Positions 44,818 to 54,065 of a stretch of 64,000 nt of DNA are shown piece by piece. The stretch's first letter is position 1; each line of letters starts with the position of its first letter. Source of the stretch: Mariniblastus sp. (lineage in GTDB: Bacteria > Planctomycetota > Planctomycetia > Pirellulales > Pirellulaceae); NCBI GenBank assembly GCA_022447555.1, contig JAKVBF010000004.1, positions 150,759 through 214,758 on the forward strand. The letters run 5' to 3'. The notes beneath the pieces are model-generated. The model did no database searches. It was given only the letters and a program-made list of their open reading frames with translations, and was not told where the DNA came from. The position numbers and the translations under genes were made by a program.

Positions 44818-46794
44818 CTAATCCTCTATGGTCAGGCGAATCGCATCAACCACTTCATCAGTGCTTGGCAATGCAGCGTATTCATAAATTGGGTTGTACC
44901 CGATATGGACATCGGGCTTGGCGACAAGCTGAGGGGCACTGACGAAATTACAAAAACAGTCTGGGTCACCCGTTAGCTCACTGATAATCATTTGGCCAAC
45001 GCTGCAAGCCCTTCCGTCTTCGTGCACCACCACCAGGCGACCGGTTTTCTCAACCGAATCAGCAATCGTCTCTTTATCCCAAGGAATAATCGAACGCAGA
45101 TCAATCACCTCTACCGAAGCCTCGTCGGCCATGGTCTCCGCTGCAGCAAGGGCCTGTTCGATACAGTTCCCCCAAGCAACCAGCGTCACGTCTTCACCAG
45201 TACGCCGAATTTTTGCTTCTCCAAAACCAACTGGCAAGATGTTTTCATCCACCTGCATTTGCTGACGAAAAAGGTGCTTTGGAACTAAGAAAATAGTTGG
45301 ATCATTTGCATGCATCGCGGTCCACATCAAACCTGCAGCGTCTTCAGGGGTGCTGGGCACCACCACGCGCATCCCGGGCTGATGAGCAAACATTGATTCG
45401 TTGGCCTGGGAGTGCCACAGGGAACCCCCCGGCAAATAGGCACCATAAGGTGAATAAAAAACCGCTGGCACTTTCCAGTCGCCAAACGTTCGCCAACGCA
45501 GCGTTCCGAGGTTTTGGCTAATTTGATTCCAAGCGGGTCCCACAAAATCAACGAACTGAAACTCAAAGACTGGCCGCATGCCATAACAGGCCATTCCAAC
45601 TCCCACGCCCGCAATGGTGGCCTCCGCTAGTGGTGCATTGAAGGCGCGTTCCGGATGATTTTCTGACAGACCAGACGTCAATCCAAAAACACCACCTTTG
45701 GGGTCCTCAATATCTTCCCCAAAAAAAACATAATCTCCATTGGTTTCAAGACCATGTTTAAAAACCGCATTCATTGCATCAACCATTCGCCACTTACGCC
45801 CCCCTTCAATGGGCGGGACCTCGGGCGTCGGCGCCTCGTCCATAAGGTGATCCATCAACTCCTCAGCCAGTGGATCTCGCTCAGCTTCGGCAGCCATGTA
45901 CTCGCGATCAACGGACTCGTTGATTTTCTGCTTGGTTTGCTCCCACTCTACTGCGCTGAGGGTTCCCGATTCAATCAGTTCATTGGCCAACACCAAAATC
46001 GGATCTCTCCCCGACATCGCGTCAATTTCGTCTTGAGGTCGGTAAACACGATGGTCGTCACTGCTCGTATGACTACACAAGCGATCCAACTCGCAAACCA
46101 TTACGGTTGGCCCGCCACCACTTCGGGCGCGATCAATCGCCGGTGCGGCTGACTCGAAGACACGATCCGGATGCCGGGCGTCCACATGGACAAGGTTGAC
46201 GTCATTCCCAAAAACCCCAAGTTTGAACGGATTGAACTTTTCGGTATTGGTGCTGATGCCGTAGTTGTTATCCTCCACGATCAACAGGATCGGCAATTGA
46301 CGTTCCACCGCAAACGCAACGGCCTCATAAAATTCCCCCTGCCTAGATGCCGCATCGCCCACCGTGGCGACGACAACGTTGTCTTTCTTTTGGAGCTGCA
46401 TCGCCCAAGCCACACCACATGCTGGTAGCGCATTCGCTCCGGTCGGCGTGGGAACGCTCCACACATTCCACCGTCGATCTGAATAATGACCAGGCATTTG
46501 CCGACCACCACTGGAGGAACCTCGCTTGGCGAAATAAGCGGAAGCGAGTTCCGCATTGCTCACACCGCGAGCAAGCACCATGGCCCGGTCACGATAGTAG
46601 GGGAACAAATAATCTTCTTCTTCCATTAACTGAGCGATGACGGCCATCGGCTCGTGCCCCATTCCAGCTACTTGGAACCAACCTTTACTCTGACGGTGTA
46701 ACACCCCTTCGCGACGATCGCCTTCGCGACTGAGATACATCAGTTTGAGCAATTCAAGTCGGTTGTAGGTCATCTGAGCAGATTGCGAATTCAT
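44818..46794 (-). CDS. 2-oxoacid dehydrogenase E1, alpha and beta subunits fused
   Basis: A 658-residue thiamine-diphosphate enzyme. The alpha half (about 1-310) has GMGHEPMAVIA, YRDRAMVLARG, PTPTGANALPACGVAWAMQL and the ThDP-binding stretch GDAASRQGEFYEA...DNNYGIST. The beta half (about 330-658) has FGEDIEDPKGGVFGLTSGL, ERAFNAPLAEATIAGVGVGMA, FVDFVGPAWNQISQ and EVIDLRSIIPWDKETI. In most bacteria these are separate genes. The ATG at 46794 is chosen because GGAG lies nine bases upstream. The frame continues to 47136, but that region is Arg/Cys-rich, unlike E1, and contains a palindrome. It should form an oxidative decarboxylase with the adjacent E2. Confidence 0.91.
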   Translation of the reverse strand: MNSQSAQMTYNRLELLKLMYLSREGDRREGVLHRQSKGWFQVAGMGHEPMAVIAQLMEEEDYLFPYYRDRAMVLARGVSNAELASAYFAKRGSSSGGRQMPGHYSDRRWNVWSVPTPTGANALPACGVAWAMQLQKKDNVVVATVGDAASRQGEFYEAVAFAVERQLPILLIVEDNNYGISTNTEKFNPFKLGVFGNDVNLVHVDARHPDRVFESAAPAIDRARSGGGPTVMVCELDRLCSHTSSDDHRVYRPQDEIDAMSGRDPILVLANELIESGTLSAVEWEQTKQKINESVDREYMAAEAERDPLAEELMDHLMDEAPTPEVPPIEGGRKWRMVDAMNAVFKHGLETNGDYVFFGEDIEDPKGGVFGLTSGLSENHPERAFNAPLAEATIAGVGVGMACYGMRPVFEFQFVDFVGPAWNQISQNLGTLRWRTFGDWKVPAVFYSPYGAYLPGGSLWHSQANESMFAHQPGMRVVVPSTPEDAAGLMWTAMHANDPTIFLVPKHLFRQQMQVDENILPVGFGEAKIRRTGEDVTLVAWGNCIEQALAAAETMADEASVEVIDLRSIIPWDKETIADSVEKTGRLVVVHEDGRACSVGQMIISELTGDPDCFCNFVSAPQLVAKPDVHIGYNPIYEYAALPSTDEVVDAIRLTIED

Positions 46795-47233
46795 TAGTTC
46801 TCCGAATGTACGGGTGAATATGAAGATCGCGAAACGCGAAACCGTACAGAAACACTTAAAACCGGCGTTTGCGGAGCCGCAAACGCAACCAGATCCGCGC
46901 AGAGGCACCGCCGCAGTCTTTCTCCTAGGGAGAAATTTTATCCGCCAATAAATCCTTTGCAACCGCCGATTCTGGACCTTACCTTTCGAATCCGACTGCC
47001 GTAACATGGTAGGGACTAGAAAAACCCGAGGCCCTCGAAAAAACTTGTTGCAAAACCGTCGGTAACGTTGGTTTACAATCGTTTTCCAAAGGTCTCGTTT
47101 TGTGTGGGAAATAAAAACGGCTAAACTGACCGCCAATTCAGTACCGTCAGAGCCGAATCCCGGATTCCGAAAATGTTATTAAATAAAAGCAAACGGGTGA
47201 CCTTGCCCCGAGACACTTATTGAGGAGAAGTCT
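46795..47233 (-). other. Divergent intergenic region between E1 and M28 peptidase genes
   Basis: This 439-base region separates two divergent genes. It contains the palindrome at 46865-46886 and an SD (GAGGAG) for the plus-strand peptidase at 47222-47227. The open minus-strand frame up to 47136 lacks E1-like sequence and is treated as non-coding. Confidence 0.6.
46865..46886. promoter_or_regulatory. 22-bp palindrome upstream of E1 gene
   Basis: GCGTTTGCGG and its exact complement flank a 2-base centre (AG), giving a 10-2-10 perfect inverted repeat. Its near edge is about 70 bases upstream of the E1 ATG (minus strand). No T run follows on either strand, so it is not an intrinsic terminator. 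An operator for a dimeric regulator is the best guess. Confidence 0.55.
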
Positions 47234-49063
47234 GTGAACGCGTTTTTTCGTATCGGCGTATGCATCGCCATCTGTGTGACAGCCAGCGTGGCCCTTGCAC
47301 AATCTACTAGCGATTCAAAATCTAATCGAGACGCGGCGCTTGAAAGAGTGACTGAGGGTATCAAATTCTTAGCTTCCGATGAACTCGGCGGCCGAATGCC
47401 CGGAACACCCGGAATTGAATGGGCAGCGAAATACATCGAAGTTGCCTACAAGAAGGCCGGGCTCAAACCCCTTGACGACGGAACCTACCGGCAAGACTTC
47501 ACAGTCAAACGAGGGCGAACCATCGACGAAGAACAACTCGATTTGATGTGGACCGGTACCGATGGTAAGCCGATGAAACTGACATTCGAAAAAGATTTTA
47601 TTCCCCAACTGGGTCGCAGTTCTTTCGATGAAGAGGCAGAGTTGGTTTTCGTGGGCTACGGCATCTCGGCCGACGAACACAATTTCGATGAATACAAAAA
47701 TGTCGACGTAAAAGACAAAATCGTGGTTCTCATTCGTCGTGAACCGCAACAAGACTCTGAGGATAGCGTTTTTGATGGCAAAGAGGTTTCCAATCACGCC
47801 TACGTAGCCACCAAAGTTAGAAACGCTCGTAACGCAGGTGCCGTCGGAATCATTATGGTTAACGATGGCGTCACTGCGGAAACTGATGAAAAGGATGTCT
47901 TGGCACAGCCTGATGAATTCGGAGCGACCGTCGCAAGAATCCCCTTCTTTCACGTCAAACGAAGCGCCATCAATGAGCTCCTTAAACAGGCACCCATTGT
48001 TGAAGCTGATGGGACCAAACTAGACAATCTGGCTGCGATTGAAGCGGCCATCGACAAATCGCTCGAACCACTATCCCAGCCGCTCAGTGGAACCAAGGCA
48101 AAAATGTCGGCAGGGTTTCAAGACAAAGAAATTGTCACCACCAACGTGGTCGGCGTGATCGAGGGCGAAGGCCCGAATGCCCACGAAACCATCGTCATCG
48201 GTGGGCACTACGACCATCTTGGAATGGGCGGTTTTGGATCTCGTGCGGGCGGTCGGCGTGAAATCCACAACGGGGCCGATGATAATGCGACGGGAACTGA
48301 GGCGGTTATCGAATTGGCTCGCATGTTCGCTAAACGCGGGAAAGCCCCGGCTCGGCGATTGGTATTCATCTGTTTTTCTGCCGAGGAAATGGGGTTACTG
48401 GGTGCTCAACATTATGTAAACGAACCTCTATTTCCACTTAAAGATACCGTCGCCATGGTCAACTTCGACATGATTGGTTGGTTAAGAGAAGACAAGCTGA
48501 CCGTATTTAACTGGAATTCATGTGCCGAGTTCGACCCCATTCTGCAGAAAGCCAATGAAGGAATGAATCTGGATTTGGTGAAACCTGTGTCCGGATTCGC
48601 CGGCAGTGACCACCTACCATTCTACCAAAAACAAATCCCAGTCATGTTCATGCACACGGGCCTGACATCGACCTACCACACACCCGAGGATGATTTTGAA
48701 ACTCTCGATTGTGCGGGTGCCCTGAAAGTGATTGAGTTTACCGAGGGCGTGATTGATGGGATTGCTGACTTAAAAACGAAACCCCAATACGTCGGGCAAC
48801 AACGAGAGCGCCGTATTCGACTGGGGGTTTCACTTAACAGCGATCACGAAAAAGGCGTGGAAGTCACTCGTGTCTCAGATGACTCGATTGCTTCCAAGGC
48901 TGGATTAAAAGAAGGTGATGTCATTATGGAAGTTGCCGGAAAGAAAACCGAGGACCGGCGCTCCGTTAACGCGGAGGTTCGGGCTAACGCCGGTAAGAAA
49001 GCTTCGTTTAAAATCATGCGTGATGGCAAAGAAATGACCATGGAAATCGAGCTAAAAAACTAG
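47234..49063 (+). CDS. Secreted M28 family metallopeptidase with PA and PDZ domains
   Basis: A 609-residue exported peptidase starting at GTG with a strong SD (GAGGAG seven bases before). The signal peptide is residues 1-22, ending ALAQ. A PA domain covers about 140-270 (YKNVDVKDKIVVLIRREP, RNAGAVGIIMVNDG). The M28 catalytic domain (about 300-510) has the two-zinc set: GGHYDHLG, HNGADDNATG, CFSAEEMGLLG, NFDMIGWL and TSTYHTPEDD. The C-terminal PDZ domain (about 525-609) includes SKAGLKEGDVIMEV. It probably degrades peptides outside the cytoplasm, with PDZ binding the substrate C-terminus. It is transcribed alone and ends at a clear terminator (49096-49124). Confidence 0.94.
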   Translation: MNAFFRIGVCIAICVTASVALAQSTSDSKSNRDAALERVTEGIKFLASDELGGRMPGTPGIEWAAKYIEVAYKKAGLKPLDDGTYRQDFTVKRGRTIDEEQLDLMWTGTDGKPMKLTFEKDFIPQLGRSSFDEEAELVFVGYGISADEHNFDEYKNVDVKDKIVVLIRREPQQDSEDSVFDGKEVSNHAYVATKVRNARNAGAVGIIMVNDGVTAETDEKDVLAQPDEFGATVARIPFFHVKRSAINELLKQAPIVEADGTKLDNLAAIEAAIDKSLEPLSQPLSGTKAKMSAGFQDKEIVTTNVVGVIEGEGPNAHETIVIGGHYDHLGMGGFGSRAGGRREIHNGADDNATGTEAVIELARMFAKRGKAPARRLVFICFSAEEMGLLGAQHYVNEPLFPLKDTVAMVNFDMIGWLREDKLTVFNWNSCAEFDPILQKANEGMNLDLVKPVSGFAGSDHLPFYQKQIPVMFMHTGLTSTYHTPEDDFETLDCAGALKVIEFTEGVIDGIADLKTKPQYVGQQRERRIRLGVSLNSDHEKGVEVTRVSDDSIASKAGLKEGDVIMEVAGKKTEDRRSVNAEVRANAGKKASFKIMRDGKEMTMEIELKN

Positions 49064-49095
49064 CCCGCTCCAACCGTTTCACTCGACAAACTCGA

Positions 49096-49124
49096 ACGGC
49101 TCGCTCTGGCGAGCCGTTTTTTTT
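49096..49124 (+). terminator. Intrinsic terminator after the M28 peptidase gene
   Basis: A perfect 9-bp stem, ACGGCTCGC paired with GCGAGCCGT, with a TCTG loop and then seven more T. It lies 33 bases past the peptidase stop. Confidence 0.93.
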
Positions 49125-49305
49125 GGAATCCTGACGGTGTGACCACGGAGAAAGTTCCTCAACATTGAGTAAAATTGAGGGACTTAATTGTTCCGATATT
49201 GCCTTGAGCGGTGCCGAGTAATACAAAAAGAGAGTTGGATTAGAACGCTAACGAACGTTCTTCATTCAACCCTAAACATTCCTTTGATAATCATAAGAGT
49301 CCGTG

Positions 49306-49929
49306 ATGAATTCGGTTGAGAAAAGATTTCGATGCGTCTTGCTTTTTGGACCTCCGGGTGTCGGCAAAGGGACTCAAGGTGGCGTCTTGGGAAATATCCC
49401 AGGATTCTTCCATCTAGCGGTCGGCGACGTCTTTCGATCTATCGATATCAATTCGCCGATTGGCAAAGAAGTTTACGCCTACAGCTCCAAAGGAGAGCTT
49501 GTGCCAGACGAACTGACCATTGAGATCTGGAAGAAGGCACTTAACGCCTATGTGTCGCTCTCTCGTTATAAACCATGGGAAGACCTCCTTATCTTAGATG
49601 GAATTCCTCGCAACCTGAATCAGGCCAAACTGGTCAAATCAGATCTCGAGATCCTTCGAGTCATCCATCTCGCCTGCTCCGACGAAGAAGACATGATCCA
49701 CCGAATCAAGCGCCGCGCGATTCGAGAGAACCGGCGAGACGACGCTAACGAGGAAGTTATACGCCATCGTTTTGACGTTTATAACTCAACCTCCATTCCT
49801 GTTCTCGAGCACTATCCTAATGAAATCGTTTCAACCATCGATGCCAATGGTTCCCCGGCAGAAGTCCTACGCCGAATCCTTGACGCTGTGATCCCTGCGC
49901 AGAACATCTGCTTTACCAAAGAGTGGTAG
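49306..49929 (+). CDS. Adenylate kinase-like nucleoside monophosphate kinase, short LID
   Basis: A 207-residue P-loop kinase of the adenylate kinase family, which transfers phosphate from ATP to a nucleoside monophosphate. The P-loop is FGPPGVGKGTQGG near residues 15-27. The NMP-binding part has FHLAVGDVFRS, and the conserved LDGFPR motif appears as LDGIPRN near 99. The LID is of the short, zinc-free kind: RRAIRENRRDDANEEVIRHRF, keeping the R...R-x-DD pattern. Typical bacterial Adk has TSGDMLR and GFPR, so this may be a paralogue with altered specificity. A GTG just before (49303) is a less likely start. The ABC permease starts 24 bases after. Confidence 0.85.
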   Translation: MNSVEKRFRCVLLFGPPGVGKGTQGGVLGNIPGFFHLAVGDVFRSIDINSPIGKEVYAYSSKGELVPDELTIEIWKKALNAYVSLSRYKPWEDLLILDGIPRNLNQAKLVKSDLEILRVIHLACSDEEDMIHRIKRRAIRENRRDDANEEVIRHRFDVYNSTSIPVLEHYPNEIVSTIDANGSPAEVLRRILDAVIPAQNICFTKEW

Positions 49930-49953
49930 CCACGCCATCACCCATAAGGTGCG

Positions 49954-51303
49954 ATGAAAAAAATCTTAACGATAGCAGTACGCGAATATCGGGCAATGGT
50001 GGGAACCAAGGCCTTCTTGATTTCTATTATCATGATGCCGATCCTTATGCTGGGCAGTCTGTTCGCCATGGAACTCATGAAACAAGTGAGTGACACTAAG
50101 GAACGCAAAATCGCGGTGATCGATCATTCGGGCTTCCTTTACGAAGAGCTCAAATCAGCTGCCCGCAACCGCAATCAACTCTTGGAACAGGCCTTTACCA
50201 GCGCCGACTCCAATGATTCGATACCTGACCTTCCCGGCGTATCGCCTGAGCGTTACTCGCTCGAATCGATCGATACGCAAACAGTAACTGATGAGCTAAA
50301 AATTCATTTATCCGAACGTGTCCGCCAACAACAGCTTTACGCATTCATCGAAATTCCACGCGACGTTCTCTCCACACGTCTGACCAGTAAGAACAAAGTA
50401 CGATTCTATTCTCAGGATTCCAGTTTGTCACAAGCACGAAACTGGGTAGAAGAGACCCTTTCCAATGCAGTTCGAAAACGCCGAGAACAAGAATCCGGTA
50501 TCTCATCAAGTTTGCTAAGGAAAATTAAAAAAACCGGGCAACGCGTGCCGATTGTCGGACAGGGACTTATGAGCCGCACTGCCACAGGCGAGGTTGAAAC
50601 AGCGGCTGAAAAAGAGGTGATGGCCGCCATTTTTCTGCCACTCGGCGTGATGATGTTGATGTTCATGGTAATTTTCATGGCTTCACAGCCAATGCTGGAA
50701 AGCGTTCTGGAAGAAAAATCGCAACGGATCGCCGAGGTATTGCTGGGTAGCGCGAATCCGTTTCAGTTGATGATGGGAAAACTGTTAGGGACTGTCGGGG
50801 GTTCGCTCACTATTTTTGGCATCTATTTATTTGGTGCCTATTCGATGGCTGGATATCGAGGCTGGACCGACTTGGTTCCCTTAGGACTCATCCCTTGGTT
50901 TCTCGTTTTCCAAGTGGTCGGAGTTTTCTTTTATGCATCGATCTTTCTAGCCGTTGGGGCCTCGGTCACCCAGCTCAAAGAGGCTCAATCCATGTTACTG
51001 CCAGTATGGATGATGCTGATGCTGCCCCTGTTCATATGGTTTGTGATTGTCCAAGACCCGCTAAGCAGCCTTTCTGTTGGGATTTCACTGTTCCCACCCG
51101 CCACACCGACCACAATGATGTTAAGGATGGCAACGGGGCAATCAATCCCACTTTGGCAACCGATATTGGGGCTGGTTTTAACCCTCCTTTCAACGCTTTT
51201 GATCGTGGTTTTAGCAGGGCGTATTTTTCGAGTGGGTATCCTTTGGCAGGGGAAAACTCCAAAAGTTAGAGAACTGCTAAAATGGGCGGTTGTTGGCCAC
51301 TAG
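49954..51303 (+). CDS. ABC-2 type permease, NatB-like
   Basis: A 449-residue membrane protein of the NatB/ABC-2 type. It begins with AVREYRAMVGTKAFLISIIMMPILM, the usual amphipathic start and first helix. A hydrophilic extracytoplasmic domain (about 45-225) follows, and then five or six helices from about 226 (AIFLPLGVMMLMFMVIFMAS, LEEKSQRIAEVLLGSANPFQLMMGK, LIPWFLVFQVVGVFFYA). The motif VLEEKSQRIAEVLL is the family hallmark. No ATPase is adjacent. The NatA-like ATPase at 59-967 or another elsewhere could serve it. The upstream gene is an unrelated kinase. Confidence 0.9.
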   Translation: MKKILTIAVREYRAMVGTKAFLISIIMMPILMLGSLFAMELMKQVSDTKERKIAVIDHSGFLYEELKSAARNRNQLLEQAFTSADSNDSIPDLPGVSPERYSLESIDTQTVTDELKIHLSERVRQQQLYAFIEIPRDVLSTRLTSKNKVRFYSQDSSLSQARNWVEETLSNAVRKRREQESGISSSLLRKIKKTGQRVPIVGQGLMSRTATGEVETAAEKEVMAAIFLPLGVMMLMFMVIFMASQPMLESVLEEKSQRIAEVLLGSANPFQLMMGKLLGTVGGSLTIFGIYLFGAYSMAGYRGWTDLVPLGLIPWFLVFQVVGVFFYASIFLAVGASVTQLKEAQSMLLPVWMMLMLPLFIWFVIVQDPLSSLSVGISLFPPATPTTMMLRMATGQSIPLWQPILGLVLTLLSTLLIVVLAGRIFRVGILWQGKTPKVRELLKWAVVGH

Positions 51304-51331
51304 TGATTGCATGGAGGGCCCGATTCAGTTT

Positions 51332-51361
51332 TACTACTCAAACGAATACTACTCAAACGAA
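51332..51361. repeat. Two perfect 15-bp tandem copies upstream of the OPT transporter
   Basis: TACTACTCAAACGAA occurs twice head to tail in the 165-base gap before the OPT gene, about 110-140 bases from its ATG. The copies are identical. They could be a slippage product or paired regulator sites. Confidence 0.7.
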
Positions 51362-51468
51362 TCAAAACGTGAAATGGGTTACCTTCTTTGGCCAGTGACC
51401 ATGCACTAGAATGGTTGCGAAACAGATCGTTGCCATACCGCATGGAATCCTGTATCTGAAAGTCGAAT

Positions 51469-53496
51469 ATGTCGGATGACAAAGTTAATCAATTACTAAG
51501 AAAAGGCGAACTGATACGCCGAGGTCCCTATCCGGAATTCACTTGGCCGGCTGTGATCGTGGGCTGGTTCCTCGGAGCGGTGATCGCCGTCTCCATTAGC
51601 TATGCCGCTCTCAAGCTTGGCTTTTCTATCGAGGGCTCTGAACTTGCCGCCATTTTAGGTTGGGGTATTCTACGAGGCTTGATGGGACGAACCAGCATTG
51701 TCGAAAACAACATCAATCAAACGATTGCGTCCGCCGTGAATGGCGCTTCATCCGGGATCATGTTTTCCGTCCCAGCGCTTTTCATACTCAGTAACAAACC
51801 TGGGCTCGAATCGGTTGCTGACTTCAATGTTCCGTTAATGATTTTCGCCTGCATTACCGGCGCATTCATCGGGCTGGCCTTCGTGATTCCGCTGCGGAAA
51901 CAGATGATCGATTTTCAGCGACTACCTTACCCAGGTGGTATTGCAGTCGCTACCATCCTGAAATCACCGGGGGCCGGAATTCGAAAATCGGTCTACTTGT
52001 TTGGAGCGGCACTTTTGTCCGGCGCCGTTTACCTGCTCCTAAGCTTAAAAGGGATCGAAGACATTAACGTAGGTGGATTGATCAATTCCGCATTTTCATC
52101 TGCAGACGATCCTGCGGCGACACCTTTGATCTCCTCGCGTTACTCGCTGATTTTCTTTGCCTCTCTGATGACAATCGGTGTGGGCTTTTTATCGGGCAAA
52201 GGCGGCTTTTGGTTTGGGGCCGGCGGGTTCATCTGCTACTGGTTCCTCTCTCCTATGCTGTCTATCGTTGGAACCGATGAAGTTAAGACCTTGGTGGAAT
52301 CGCCTCTCGCAATGCGAGGCAAAATTTACAAACCGACTGGAATTGGCATGCTGATTGGGGCCGCGTTGGGAGGCATTATCATGGCCTTCCCGTTGATCCG
52401 AAGTGCGATCACCTCAATGAGCAAGGCAAGTAATGATAAAAACGATGAATCCGCTCATCGGGACGAGTTGCCAATCTGGTTACTCGCCATCGCGATCGTC
52501 CTTGGCGCTGGGATACTTATCTTTTTAGCCAAGCAATCAGCCAGCGAAATGACATTAGGACTAGCGGCGGCGATGGCTCTCCTTGGGACGCTTTGGATCT
52601 GGATCGCCGGAGTGATTGTCGCCGAGTGCGTAGGACGCACCAACTGGTCGCCGCTGTCAGGAATGACTCTGATTGCGGTGACGATTCTGATCGTCATAGC
52701 CAACTCAGGTCTAGACAAACCCCAGACCATCATCAGCTCACTGGTCGTAGGTGCCGCCATATGCTTAGCCATTTCCCAGGCCTCAGACATGATGCTGGAT
52801 CTCAAGTCAGGTTACCTCGTCGGTGGCGTTCCAAGACGGCAGCAGATGGCTCAGTTTGTCGGCGCTTGGCTCGGGCCGTGCATTGTGATCGGCCTAATGT
52901 TCTTGCTCCATTACGGGGCTCAACCCAAAACGGAAACGGTTGCGGGAAAAACGCCTGCACCCATCACGGCTCCGGCTGGCGAGAATGCGCCGGAAGCCCT
53001 CAACCCAGCAGGCAATTCACAATCAGCAGAAACTTCGGCGGCCGCCCCAATCGTCAAAGAAGCTCCGCGAGCCGGTTTCGGCAGTGAAAAGCTACCCGCT
53101 CCCCAAGCGGACGCATTGGCCAGCGTGATCGAAGGAATTGTCGAAGGAAACGTCCCGACCTATCGGTACGTTGCTGGCGGTGGACTTGGATTCCTGTTGG
53201 CCATCAGCGGCCTTGGAGGGATCGGTGTGATGGTGGCACTTGGCTTTTACATGCCCTTCAATATTGTATTGACCTACACGATTGGTTGTATCCTCCGAAT
53301 CGTTAGTGACAAGACTGCAGGGCGAAAATTCAGCGAACAAGTCGGCATCCCGATCGCAGCCGGACTGATTGTTGGCGAAGCACTGATTGGTGTGGCCATC
53401 GCAATGCAAAAAGTATTTTGGCCAACGGCCGACGTTTCTGAAGCGACATCGCAATTATTGCAAATCGCAAGTCAGACGCTGTCGGTGTGGATTTAG
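51469..53496 (+). CDS. OPT family oligopeptide transporter
   Basis: A 675-residue polytopic protein of the oligopeptide transporter (OPT) family, a proton-coupled importer of peptides or metal-siderophore complexes at the inner membrane. It has about 14-16 helices. Family motifs include FTWPAVIVGWFLGAVIAVS near 25, ASAVNGASSGIMFSVPALF near 87 and LPYPGGIAVATIL near 150. Residues about 485-560 are an Ala/Pro/Glu-rich hydrophilic insert between helices, unlikely to be membrane-embedded. It lies upstream of a small membrane protein gene with an SD inside the stop region. Substrate is unknown; bacterial OPTs of this branch take short peptides. Confidence 0.92.
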   Translation: MSDDKVNQLLRKGELIRRGPYPEFTWPAVIVGWFLGAVIAVSISYAALKLGFSIEGSELAAILGWGILRGLMGRTSIVENNINQTIASAVNGASSGIMFSVPALFILSNKPGLESVADFNVPLMIFACITGAFIGLAFVIPLRKQMIDFQRLPYPGGIAVATILKSPGAGIRKSVYLFGAALLSGAVYLLLSLKGIEDINVGGLINSAFSSADDPAATPLISSRYSLIFFASLMTIGVGFLSGKGGFWFGAGGFICYWFLSPMLSIVGTDEVKTLVESPLAMRGKIYKPTGIGMLIGAALGGIIMAFPLIRSAITSMSKASNDKNDESAHRDELPIWLLAIAIVLGAGILIFLAKQSASEMTLGLAAAMALLGTLWIWIAGVIVAECVGRTNWSPLSGMTLIAVTILIVIANSGLDKPQTIISSLVVGAAICLAISQASDMMLDLKSGYLVGGVPRRQQMAQFVGAWLGPCIVIGLMFLLHYGAQPKTETVAGKTPAPITAPAGENAPEALNPAGNSQSAETSAAAPIVKEAPRAGFGSEKLPAPQADALASVIEGIVEGNVPTYRYVAGGGLGFLLAISGLGGIGVMVALGFYMPFNIVLTYTIGCILRIVSDKTAGRKFSEQVGIPIAAGLIVGEALIGVAIAMQKVFWPTADVSEATSQLLQIASQTLSVWI

Positions 53497-53508
53497 GAGA
53501 AACCCAAA

Positions 53509-54048
53509 GTGAATATTATAGGACAAATGTTGTTGTGGGCTGGCTTCCTGTCAGGTTCGTTGGCCACCGTCCTGAATGTCGAAGACGACAAGATCCCTTG
53601 GTCGACCATCCCCTGGGGATGGTACCTAGCCTCGGTATCGATCTGCGTGGTTGGTATTGTGTTGCTTCGCCTAGGTCGCACCTCAACAGTAGAAAGCACT
53701 GAGGAATCGACGGCTAGTCTGAGCGAAATTCGCGGCAGCCTGCTGAACTTACTTAAAAATACTCAACAAATGAGTGGGCAGATGGACGAATTGGCCCCTA
53801 GCGAGATGACCGTTTTTATCGACGACGTTTTATCCCCGGACTGCTACATCTTTGCCGAAGGACGAAATGCCATCACCACGGAAATGGGACTCCAAAAATT
53901 TGCTGACGTGATGACTCATTTTTCGGCAGCCGAACGCGCGGTCAACCGGGCCTGGTCAGCCGCCGCAGACGGTTATGTTGACGAGGCGAAAACATGTGTG
54001 GATCGGGCGGTTTCCATGTTCGAAGACGCTTACCAAGAACTTGGCTAG
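53509..54048 (+). CDS. Small membrane protein of unknown function next to OPT and AMP nucleosidase genes
   Basis: A 179-residue protein with two transmembrane helices (about 4-22 and 36-56, TIPWGWYLASVSICVVGIVLL) and a C-terminal cytoplasmic helical domain of about 115 residues (STASLSEIRGSLLNLLKNTQ; FSAAERAVNRAWSAAADGYVDEAKTCVD). Start is GTG, supported by AGGAGA eight bases upstream. The helical tail resembles a four-helix or TPR-like bundle; I do not recognise a family. It follows the OPT gene by 12 bases and precedes the AMP nucleosidase gene by 17, so the three genes probably share a transcript. Function cannot be inferred beyond context. Confidence 0.78.
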   Translation: MNIIGQMLLWAGFLSGSLATVLNVEDDKIPWSTIPWGWYLASVSICVVGIVLLRLGRTSTVESTEESTASLSEIRGSLLNLLKNTQQMSGQMDELAPSEMTVFIDDVLSPDCYIFAEGRNAITTEMGLQKFADVMTHFSAAERAVNRAWSAAADGYVDEAKTCVDRAVSMFEDAYQELG

Positions 54049-54065
54049 GATTTCGAAGCCCAGAC

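Noticed and set aside
46795-47136. Longer E1 reading frame
   Set aside because: The extra 114 residues are Arg/Cys-rich without E1 features and include a palindrome; GGAG precedes the ATG at 46794.
47369-47953. Minus-strand ORF of 194 codons
   Set aside because: Lies fully antisense to the M28 peptidase, which has clear domain motifs.
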